Positions 59,501 through 62,000 of a stretch of 62,000 nucleotides of DNA are shown here, piece after piece. This DNA is from Acanthaster planci. Lineage: Eukaryota; Echinodermata; Asteroidea; Valvatida; Acanthasteridae. The stretch lies in the NCBI RefSeq assembly GCF_001949145.1, contig NW_019091356.1, positions 2,405,202 through 2,467,201 of the forward strand, in the 5' to 3' direction. Below the pieces are notes generated by a model. It worked only from the letters and a program-made list of their open reading frames with translations. It had not been told where the DNA came from and did no database searches. The translations under genes were made by a program, and so were the position numbers. The number at the start of each line of letters is the position of its first letter. The first letter of the stretch is position 1.

Positions 59501-60177
59501 AAAAGTTAACAATAACCATGATAACAGGTTCAGTTTTGTTTTTCCTTTACACAGTTTTCAAACAATAATTGACTGGATGGTATGTAGGCCTACATGGACC
59601 CTTCACTTAGGTCATGTCAGTACTCAGTAGTGCACTTGCATTTAGTAAAATCAAACATTCCACTGGCACCTGTACCTGTATGACTTGGCAAGATAAAGAT
59701 TGACCATCCGTGGCCATGCTGACAACAGATTGCATTCAACTTCAACATGTTCAGAGTTGAGTGTTAATTAGGGCCTACATGTGAACTGATTCCATCAAAA
59801 TTAAACTCCTTACTAAATGCATACTAGCATCATAACCAAATTCCTAACCATGTTAACGGCTACCATGGCAAACAAGACGACACATCAGCATGAAATTGCA
59901 TTGATATGCATGAGGAACAAGACGCTGACTACATAGGAATCCGGCTACTATACTCATTCCACGTAACAGCAGCACTGTACTGGTACGTTACGTACCCGCA
60001 TCCGGAGAGGGACTGTTGTGCGTTGTTTGGAGGTCAAGAACAGATGGAGATTGCGTCAGATTCCTTCCAGCAATCTTCACCGTGTCTAGAATAATCTAAT
60101 AATTCCAACTCACCTGTCTGTGCAGCACAAACTGAGGCTAGAAATAGGGCCAATCCGAGTGAAATTAACGTGCCCAT
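23385..60177 (-). CDS. CNTNAP: Neurexin IV / contactin-associated protein (Caspr) family receptor, complete, 23 exons
   Basis: A single-pass adhesion receptor of septate and paranodal-type junctions; relatives bind contactin-type Ig proteins outside the cell and protein 4.1/Coracle inside. Exons in transcript order: 60177-60114, 41327-41211, 40669-40473, 38965-38824, 38280-38077, 36286-36102, 35776-35493, 35117-34960, 34669-34520, 33279-33114, 32194-32088, 31842-31744, 30823-30620, 30098-30016, 29566-29365, 28852-28626, 28390-28225, 27521-27288, 26355-26170, 25956-25829, 25560-25473, 24745-24482, 23578-23385. All phases join: 3,849 nt, 1,282 aa, close to fly Nrx-IV and slightly shorter than vertebrate Caspr2. 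Domains: signal peptide 1 to about 20, F5/8C about 23-171, LamG1 about 175-340, LamG2 about 370-550, EGF 557-589, fibrinogen-like about 595-770, LamG3 about 790-955, EGF about 958-995, LamG4 about 1000-1155, Pro/Thr-rich stalk, membrane helix about 1215-1236. The tail has the 4.1-binding motif HKGMYHTNEAKG (1242-1253) and ends EWYI. All introns are GT-AG except one GC-AG (exon 20). The tail is most like vertebrate Caspr2, but one pro-orthologue of several vertebrate genes is likely. Confidence 0.97.
23742..24000. repeat. Minisatellite, 13 x 20 bp
   Basis: Thirteen tandem units of consensus CTGTCCTCGCTAGCCTGTGG, most containing a CTAGC core. One unit is 19 bp, and a few units share variants (GGTTCCTCACTAGCTCGTGG), hinting at a higher-order pattern. 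It sits in the last intron of the Caspr-like gene. Confidence 0.95.
24039..24102. mobile_element. Short TTAA-flanked foldback element, copy 2 (degenerate)
   Basis: TTAACCCTAACAGTCC at the left end matches the family at 32989 and 18316. The right end is CCCTAGGGGGTTAA. The interior is diverged (CAAATCCTCC partly preserved). It follows directly after the minisatellite. Confidence 0.5.
24482..24745 (-). CDS. CNTNAP: Caspr-like, exon 22 (end of LamG4 and stalk)
   Basis: Encodes EGADTFEGCISRVKFNDVYP, the LamG C-terminal FxGCIxxVxFN motif, then a proline/threonine-rich stalk (PSPKPPTKAPATGAGTPLPP) ending AAIA at the membrane. Acceptor ACAG, donor T|GTAAGT, phase 1. Confidence 0.96.
25473..25560 (-). 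CDS. CNTNAP: Caspr-like, exon 21 (LamG4)
   Basis: 29 codons: VDGYQPLTKVTPGVDTTFNG then ANKVYVGST, the LamG strand leading to the YVGG-like turn. Acceptor CCAG, donor AG|GTAGGC. Confidence 0.94.
25829..25956 (-). CDS. CNTNAP: Caspr-like, exon 20 (LamG4, GC donor)
   Basis: Encodes GYLTFTWKLGSGAPNTLTSE then HKFADGRHHYVKVEREGNEAV and FK; DGxxHxVxVxR is the LamG signature. The donor is AAG|GCAAGT, a textbook GC-AG donor, and it joins exon 21 in phase 0 to give EAVFK-VDGYQ. No GT donor keeps the frame here. Confidence 0.92.
26170..26355 (-). CDS. CNTNAP: Caspr-like, exon 19 (start of LamG4)
   Basis: Encodes EIGSRMESGSQVTYDIPAID through VDIITLAFTTEIARGRLLRV; matches the spacer and first LamG strands that follow EGF2 in Caspr proteins. 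Acceptor TTAG, donor G|GTGAGT, phase 1-1. Confidence 0.95.
27288..27521 (-). CDS. CNTNAP: Caspr-like, exon 18 (end of LamG3 and EGF2)
   Basis: Encodes SEGFVGCMRNLQINGRFIDM, the LamG closing motif, then the second EGF module with six cysteines (CDENPCLNGGKC... CQCDLTAFEGQYC). Acceptor CCAG, donor AAAG|GTGGGT. The 1-1 phase makes it a symmetrical module exon. Confidence 0.97.
28225..28390 (-). CDS. CNTNAP: Caspr-like, exon 17 (LamG3)
   Basis: Encodes VNVGLSSPINNNEWHHVMLT then LDTKEATLTVDQGQTEKTKY; NNEWHHV is the LamG core motif. Acceptor CTAG, donor CG|GTGAGT. Confidence 0.96.
28626..28852 (-). CDS. CNTNAP: Caspr-like, exon 16 (LamG3 first half)
   Basis: Encodes AYRANVVTFRSREAHLRFPI, then LSLDAKALVFSFEFKTTQDS and the FVKLELEDMQTLVFSFDYG strands. 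Acceptor CGCAG, donor CAG|GTACAC. Confidence 0.95.
29365..29566 (-). CDS. CNTNAP: Caspr-like, exon 15 (end of fibrinogen-like region)
   Basis: Encodes CECGLFETCQDRTKWCNCDA through KQFLPVKQLRFGDVKASGSS and YRLGPLRCRGN; the cysteine pattern and the RLGPLxCxG ending match Caspr proteins. Acceptor CGCAG, donor CG|GTGAGT. Confidence 0.97.
29848..29925 (+). repeat. tRNA-derived sequence (SINE head or tRNA pseudogene)
   Basis: Contains an A-box-like TGGCTCAGTTGGCAGAG and a B-box-like GGGTTCCAATCC with tRNA-like spacing, but the anticodon stem does not fold and the acceptor arms do not pair well. It lies in the intron after Caspr exon 14, on the strand opposite to the gene. Confidence 0.6.
30016..30098 (-). 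CDS. CNTNAP: Caspr-like, exon 14 (fibrinogen-like region)
   Basis: Encodes NGEPYGWWVNRDSQKMNYWG then GAAPGTGK, the WWV...YWGG motif typical of the Caspr fibrinogen-like domain. Acceptor CCCAG, donor AAG|GTCAGT. Confidence 0.96.
30620..30823 (-). CDS. CNTNAP: Caspr-like, exon 13 (fibrinogen-like region)
   Basis: Encodes DSELYTVIQHDAETSEGIPP, then YSRDITYQASSDQIRAVVDM and AEYCEQYIQYVCTRAKLLNS, collinear with Caspr. Symmetrical 1-1 exon of 204 nt. Confidence 0.96.
30913..31175 (+). repeat. SINE-like repeat family B, copy 1
   Basis: Contains a B-box-like GGTTCGAATCC at 30966-30976 and aligns along its length with 33921-34165 (shared ATGTGGATTGG, TGGGTTT and AAAACTGAAC segments in the same order). 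The head is tRNA-like and the 3' end is AT-rich (GAATAAATATGTG). It lies in the intron after Caspr exon 12. Confidence 0.65.
31744..31842 (-). CDS. CNTNAP: Caspr-like, exon 12 (start of fibrinogen-like region)
   Basis: Encodes PQHSSSCQYSGTHMIDPDGS then GPLPPVEVECESQ; IDPDGSGPLxPxxVxC is the Caspr signature for this region. Acceptor TTTTGCAG, donor AAG|GTGGGT. Confidence 0.95.
32088..32194 (-). CDS. CNTNAP: Caspr-like, exon 11 (EGF1)
   Basis: One EGF module with six cysteines at residues 557, 562, 568, 577, 579 and 589 (CTPSPCANGGECMSDWDTFT then CKCTDTGYTGTTC). Acceptor GAAG, donor C|GTAAGT. Confidence 0.97.
32989..33047. mobile_element. Short TTAA-flanked foldback element, copy 3 (best preserved)
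   Basis: 59 bp, TTAA at both ends, with near-complementary arms CCGTAACACTCCTCAGTCCT and AGGATTGAGGAGGGTTAGGG around CCAACAGGTGA. The TTAA target duplication and CCC-starting termini are those of piggyBac-like elements, although 59 bp is very short. The reverse complement matches 18263-18316. Confidence 0.7.
33114..33279 (-). CDS. CNTNAP: Caspr-like, exon 10 (end of LamG2)
   Basis: Encodes TGDSSEMGDLPGFLGCMVDV then VVGNSRLDFRSILDGS and VDTCSLED; FLGCMVDV is the LamG closing motif. Acceptor CTCAG, donor TG|GTAAGT, phase 2. Confidence 0.95.
33476..33894. mobile_element. CG-rich terminal-inverted-repeat element, about 0.42 kb
   Basis: Left end CGGCGACCATTTAGACCCGG with TTTGAAAAGGGCCCCCC following; the right end is its inverted copy (GGGGGGCCCTTTTCAAACCG then GGTCTAAATAGTCGCCG). 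Terminal repeats are about 42 bp with one or two mismatches. Inside, ACCGGCCTGG-type motifs repeat near both ends. There is no ORF, so it is a non-autonomous DNA transposon of unknown family. Confidence 0.8.
33921..34165 (+). repeat. SINE-like repeat family B, copy 2
   Basis: Aligns with 30913-31175 in order (GCAATGTGGATTGG, TCAGTTTCTACTGG, CATGGGTTTAGCTTGG, CTAAAACTGAACGTTTCTTC) but is more diverged. It lies directly after the 33476-33894 element. Confidence 0.6.
34520..34669 (-). CDS. CNTNAP: Caspr-like, exon 9 (LamG2)
   Basis: Encodes VGSDLNDGRWHSVRLEMANN through IRWTVDRETNLIQRTFSIN and ENYFVGGT; DGRWHSVRLE is the LamG core. Acceptor TTGCAG, donor A|GTAAGT. Confidence 0.97.
34960..35117 (-). 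CDS. CNTNAP: Caspr-like, exon 8 (LamG2)
   Basis: Encodes ISLKFRTFSASGLLVNNQLV, then TGGYITVGLNDGTPVVILKT and GTSRGIEIPG. The donor is chosen as GGAG|GTCAGA because it restores the phase needed by exon 9; other GT sites in the area are in the wrong phase. The C-terminal ten residues are the least certain part. Confidence 0.85.
35310..35515. repeat. Degenerate tandem copies of the exon 7 / intron 7 border
   Basis: Three segments at about 35336, 35404 and 35476 share the order GACCA...CT(A/C)A...ACGTAAAGTT(C/T)TGTGATAGG or a variant, spaced about 70 bp. The last is the real exon 7 end and donor; the two others lie in the intron and include donor-like sites. They read like local duplications of the exon edge that have decayed. 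Confidence 0.55.
35493..35776 (-). CDS. CNTNAP: Caspr-like, exon 7 (end of LamG1, start of LamG2)
   Basis: Encodes MTIGGTSVAQHRGLSSNQFF, then VGCLQGVLLSNSVDPSRLGT and a linker to SYLQWPGPSLSQNFT. Largest exon of the gene (284 nt). Acceptor TTTGCAG, donor AC|GTGAGT, phase 2. Confidence 0.96.
36102..36286 (-). CDS. CNTNAP: Caspr-like, exon 6 (LamG1)
   Basis: Encodes GDSLGERDSGALLLEGGSLL then DDNQWHLVQYKRQRQMVELV; DDNQWHxVxxxR is the LamG core. Acceptor AACAG, donor GAG|GTACGC. Confidence 0.96.
38077..38280 (-). CDS. CNTNAP: Caspr-like, exon 5 (start of LamG1)
   Basis: Encodes DTAYFDGTAYIKYDVSQPVD then FRTSRPDGLLAAGIGRHSDY and IFLQLRGGKVHLSLNL, first LamG strands. Acceptor CATAG, donor AG|GTGAGG. 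Confidence 0.96.
38333..38458. mobile_element. MITE-like family C, copy 1
   Basis: Shares CTTCCAGAGCTACGGCTA, ATTTCC, ATGGAG and GAAGACCTAGAC in order with 42122-42246. The arms CCAGAGCTACGG...GTCT and GACCTAGAC...CTCTGG are partly complementary. It lies in the intron before Caspr exon 5. Confidence 0.65.
38824..38965 (-). CDS. CNTNAP: Caspr-like, exon 4 (end of F5/8C domain)
   Basis: Encodes LFPGNTNGNLAHKNVLPNSI then EARYVRFNPMQFIGALSMRV and EVYGCLK; the ARYVRFxP...MRxEVYGC ending is diagnostic for the discoidin domain. Acceptor TTTTTTTCAAG, donor AAAG|GTGTGT. Confidence 0.97.
40473..40669 (-). CDS. CNTNAP: Caspr-like, exon 3 (F5/8C domain)
   Basis: Encodes GGGGWTASTQDLSQYLTIDL then GSVATVTAVATQGRFGTNDY and VTEYKLMYSADGSKWTTYSD, matching discoidin strands. 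Acceptor GTCTCAG, donor AAG|GTAATG. Confidence 0.97.
41211..41327 (-). CDS. CNTNAP: Caspr-like, exon 2 (start of F5/8C domain)
   Basis: Encodes CQLPLGMESGAILDGQISAT then TWLNILQGPRYARLHKRD; C-PLGMESG-I-D-QI-A is the discoidin N-terminal signature. Acceptor CGAAG, donor G|GTGAGT. It joins the signal peptide exon across an 18.8-kb intron. Confidence 0.96.
41442..41470. mobile_element. Solo terminal repeat of the TTAACCCTCCTATGCT family
   Basis: TTAACCCTCCTATGCT here matches the inverted right end of the element at 11566-11927. No opposite end was found nearby, so this may be a truncated copy. Confidence 0.4.
42122..42246. mobile_element. MITE-like family C, copy 2
   Basis: Starts GGCTGTGTCCAAA and ends GGATGCAGCC, an inverted terminal match, with the inner palindromic CCAGAGCTACGGCTACGTCT / GACCTAGACG arms. 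Related along its length to 38333-38458. Confidence 0.65.
44200..44312. repeat. Clustered CCATGACTTTTCCA repeats
   Basis: AATTCCATGACTTTTCCA occurs three times in about 110 bp, with a further variant near 44061. Similar CATGGAA/TTGGAAA words occur near 4575-4680. Composition and spacing suggest decayed tandem copies, not a coding feature. Confidence 0.6.
44855..45196. mobile_element. Terminal-inverted-repeat element with AGGCCTTTTCAC ends
   Basis: AGGCCTTTTCAC at the left end faces GTGAAAAGGCCT at the right. The interior is full of TTCAACCC / GGGTTGA words on both strands, so the element can fold extensively on itself. At 342 bp and without an ORF it is a non-autonomous DNA transposon. Confidence 0.75.
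47032..47045. repeat. (CA)7 microsatellite
   Basis: A short perfect CA run next to the second assembly gap. Confidence 0.9.
47092..47742. other. Assembly gap (651 N)
   Basis: A run of N inside Caspr intron 1. The domain order and reading frame are complete without it, so loss of a conserved exon is unlikely; an alternative first exon could be hidden. Confidence 0.99.
48915..49087. repeat. 78-bp tandem repeat, 2.2 copies
   Basis: GGAAATRCCCATGTACC recurs at 48915, 48993 and 49071, spacing exactly 78 bp. The first two units are about 95% alike and contain GCCACAGTCATGTACTGTAA and CACAAATGTACGTACAAGG. High similarity implies a recent duplication. Confidence 0.92.
49815..50059. mobile_element. 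245-bp palindromic MITE, family D copy 1
   Basis: The first 25 bp, GGGTAATTCCAGAAATTAGG and on, are the exact reverse complement of the last 25. The inverted match continues imperfectly for about 60 bp (GTGTCCCTGTCACGTCTGAC versus GTCAGATGTAACAGGGACAC). A second copy is at 56278-56530. There is no ORF. Confidence 0.9.
50260..50558. mobile_element. hAT-like non-autonomous element
   Basis: CAGTGTTTCCC at 50260-50270 faces GGGAAACACTG at 50548-50558, the terminal sequence typical of hAT-superfamily elements. A flanking 8-bp target duplication was not clear. There is no transposase ORF. Confidence 0.7.
56278..56530. mobile_element. 245-bp palindromic MITE, family D copy 2
   Basis: Aligns end to end with 49815-50059 in the same orientation (GGGGTCCATTTTTTT, TTTTGTAAGTTCAGAACACA, GTGATATTTCCATGTC, GTCACACTTTTGGACCCCTA). 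It is slightly more diverged at both ends. Confidence 0.88.
58755..59053. mobile_element. TTAA-flanked element with CCCTAACC ends
   Basis: TTAACCCTAACC at the left and GGTTAGGGTTAA at the right bound 299 bp; the next inner segments (AATACTACAAATTACTACTT; ATTACTTAGTATTTTGTAGT) are also roughly inverted. Inside, CTTTATTGTTCT occurs twice. TTAA ends suggest the piggyBac-like class. Confidence 0.65.
60114..60177 (-). CDS. CNTNAP: Caspr-like, exon 1 (signal peptide)
   Basis: Encodes MGTLISLGLALFLASVCAAQ then T, a textbook signal peptide with a hydrophobic core and likely cleavage near CAA-QT. Start context AAAATGG. Donor CAG|GTGAGT in phase 1, exactly the phase needed by exon 2. Confidence 0.93.
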
Positions 60178-62000
60178 TTTCGGTTGCAAGGCAAGTACCG
60201 TGCTGATGCTGTCTGCTCGATCGATTGCTAGTGTAGGCTGGTTCCCTCTACATATGCGCTATGCTCGCGCTCGTGGGACATTCACTTTGCGTAAGGTGTC
60301 ATTAACGAGGCGGCAGTCAGATTGTTGTATGCGTGCGCGACTCGTGCCTCTAGTCACGTGATTAAATTAATTTTGGAGGCACACTTGAAATTTCCTTGCC
60401 CTTATTAAACGGGGACGGCATGGCTGACCACAAAGGAAGGAATAGATTTTAGGCTACTAACTTTTTGCTGCACTGTTTCTGTAGGTCACGTTGAACCTTC
60501 AATAGTTCGAAATTTGAGACGATATTTTTGGGATCTTTAAACTGTTGATTCAATGTTGCACAATATTTTACTGTTGTCCAAAGTCGGAGCCTCTCCATTT
60601 TTGTTAAATTTAGTTTGGGCAGTCCTGCAGGCTTTTATTTAACATGCGCGTCGGGACCAACTTAAACTTTATGTTTCAGTTTTTGTTACTTCCAGTCTCT
60701 CTAGACCGGACCAACCCTAGCCTATTGTAGTTTGTGATAATTTTTCATTGTTGCGACGTTAATTTTTGTAATGTAATTAGAAACTTGAATCTCAAAATAT
60801 CAATCCATCAATCCAACAGACAATCAATAGGAGTTTTTTTTAACATTAGAGCCAACGTCACGGGGGGGGGGTGTCTGGGGGACAGGGGCAACTTTTGTGA
60901 ACTAGCCCTGAAAAACTTCCCATGCAAACCATCCTCGAAACGCTTTTGATCTTTAAATTTGTGTTTTTAATTGCTCGTGCTTCTGCCATTTTTTTTTCTG
61001 TTTGCACTGACAGTTTACTCAGAAAATTCCTTCAGTCCTCATTCGCCCACTCCTAACCTGGGGTGGGGTAGGTGGGGTGGGGTCAATTGGTTAAGGTTTG
61101 CTTTCCAATCATGGGTTTGGAGGTTCGAATCCAGCTGCTGGCAGTATGTTGTGGCCCTTGGCAAGCCACGTCATCTCTGCTTGTCTCTCTCTCCCCCAGG
61201 ATTATATATGGGTACCAGCATTCGCTGGGGGGCAAGCTGTGTTGGACCATGGAGGAAGGAGGGGATTGGACTGGCATCCCATCTGGGGGTAGCGAAAATA
61301 TTCTCAGTCGTTTCATGCCAAGGAATTTAAGGAAACCAGAGATAAACACCAGCCCGATGAGCCAAATTGACTCGGGCCAGACTTGCTAACCTGGGTAGAT
61401 GTATTTTGTAAGAAAATGAAGGAAATGCAGCTGAAAACATCTTTTAGTAACGGGAAAGTACTAAAGGCGGAATCTACTGTTACCCTTTTTTCTCACTCTC
61501 TCAAAATATGCTGGACTGGTGGCTGGGCCGGCCACGGACGTCCGCAACAGCGCCCTCCTTTGATGAAACAGAGGTGGCGAAAATGTGAAACCAATTTTGT
61601 TTTACAACCGAGTAGATGAGGGAATAAAACATTAAAGGGGTATGCACGCTGCTTGTTACATTCAAGCTTAAATTAGTAATTTTTTCAAGGAAGATGGATA
61701 CTTCTTAAAAGTACGAAGAAAAAGCTTGTACCGGTGAAGACAAAATTCTAGTGTCACTTTCATCTTAAGAGACCATCCTGGGGATGGAAAAACACCCTTA
61801 CCCCTTCAATACATACAGTAAGATTTGTCGGACAGATGAGTTTGCCTCATCATGCTATTTTATGCGAGCACATGCCCAGTTTCCATTGTTAGTGGGGAGC
61901 AAAGGGCTGAGATGTATTTCAAAGTTTTTGTAAATTAATTTTGGAACAATAAAGAAAGAAAAAAATGACAGGTTGGTGAGCACCCCCATTGCCTAGGCAG
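60178..62000. other. Upstream region of the Caspr-like gene
   Basis: The promoter of the - strand gene must begin here or in the first few hundred bases. CG dinucleotides are more frequent at 60200-60370, but no TATA box is seen. The rest is AT-rich with a homopolymer G run near 60860 and the SINE-like repeat at 61084-61390. No other gene was recognised up to the window end. Confidence 0.6.
61084..61390 (+). repeat. tRNA-derived SINE-like repeat, family E
   Basis: Has AATTGGTTAAGG (A-box-like), GGTTCGAATCC at 61122-61132 (B box), then CTTGGCAAGCCACGTCATCT, which resembles the CTTGGGCAAGGCACTT motif common just after the tRNA head of many SINEs. The tail is not clearly defined. Confidence 0.65.

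Larger units (their letters stand above)
41328..60113 (-). other. Intron 1 of the Caspr-like gene (18.8 kb)
   Basis: Separates the signal-peptide exon from the F5/8C domain. No coding sequence was recognised. It holds an assembly gap, at least five terminal-inverted-repeat elements, a 78-bp tandem repeat, a short CA run and a high density of TACATGTA palindromes. All other introns of the gene are 0.2-1.8 kb, so regulatory content is plausible here, but no specific site can be named. Confidence 0.8.

Noticed and set aside
1-62000. CRISPR arrays, bacterial operons, prophage or retroviral genes
   Set aside because: No regularly spaced direct repeats with unique spacers, no compact operons, and no reverse transcriptase, integrase, gag-like or capsid-like ORFs were seen.

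Overview
This is eukaryotic, animal DNA. It contains two large protein genes split by many GT-AG introns, in a background of small inverted-repeat transposons, tRNA-derived SINE-like repeats and short tandem repeats. Two runs of N (11589-11771 and 47092-47742) show that it comes from a draft assembly. The gene structures (many small exons, GC-rich third codon positions, introns mostly 0.1-2 kb) and the repeat types fit an invertebrate deuterostome, most likely a lancelet (Branchiostoma). That assignment is inference; no lineage-specific sequence was matched.

Layout: (1) 1-1932, upstream region with no recognised gene. (2) 1933-16452 on the + strand, a complete 20-exon gene for V-type H+-ATPase subunit a. 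I joined the exons by hand: 2,547 coding nt, in frame throughout, 848 aa. (3) 16453-23384, the convergent intergenic/3' UTR zone, with a palindromic MITE that carries a tRNA-like sequence and with facing poly(A)-signal candidates near 19130 (+) and 19430 (-). (4) 60177-23385 on the - strand, a complete 23-exon gene for a neurexin IV / contactin-associated protein (Caspr, CNTNAP) type adhesion receptor. It has 3,849 coding nt and 1,282 aa, running from signal peptide through F5/8C, LamG, LamG, EGF, fibrinogen-like, LamG, EGF, LamG, membrane helix and protein-4.1-binding motif to a PDZ-ligand tail. Its first intron is 18.8 kb, about ten times longer than any other in the gene, and holds an assembly gap and many repeats. 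(5) 60178-62000, the region 5' of the Caspr gene, with a SINE-like repeat.

The two genes lie tail to tail and are not functionally linked in any obvious way. The pairing is still notable. In human, ATP6V0A1 and CNTNAP1 are both at 17q21.2, and ATP6V0A4 and CNTNAP2 are both on 7q34-q36. The adjacency seen here looks like the pre-duplication state of a linkage that vertebrates carry in two paralogous regions.

The non-coding part is rich in short non-autonomous elements: several TTAA-flanked (piggyBac-like) foldback elements, hAT-like elements, a 245-bp palindromic family present twice, a 0.4-kb CG-rich terminal-inverted-repeat element, two related SINE-like copies, a 20-bp x 13 minisatellite and a 78-bp tandem repeat. 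I found no bacterial, viral or CRISPR content.
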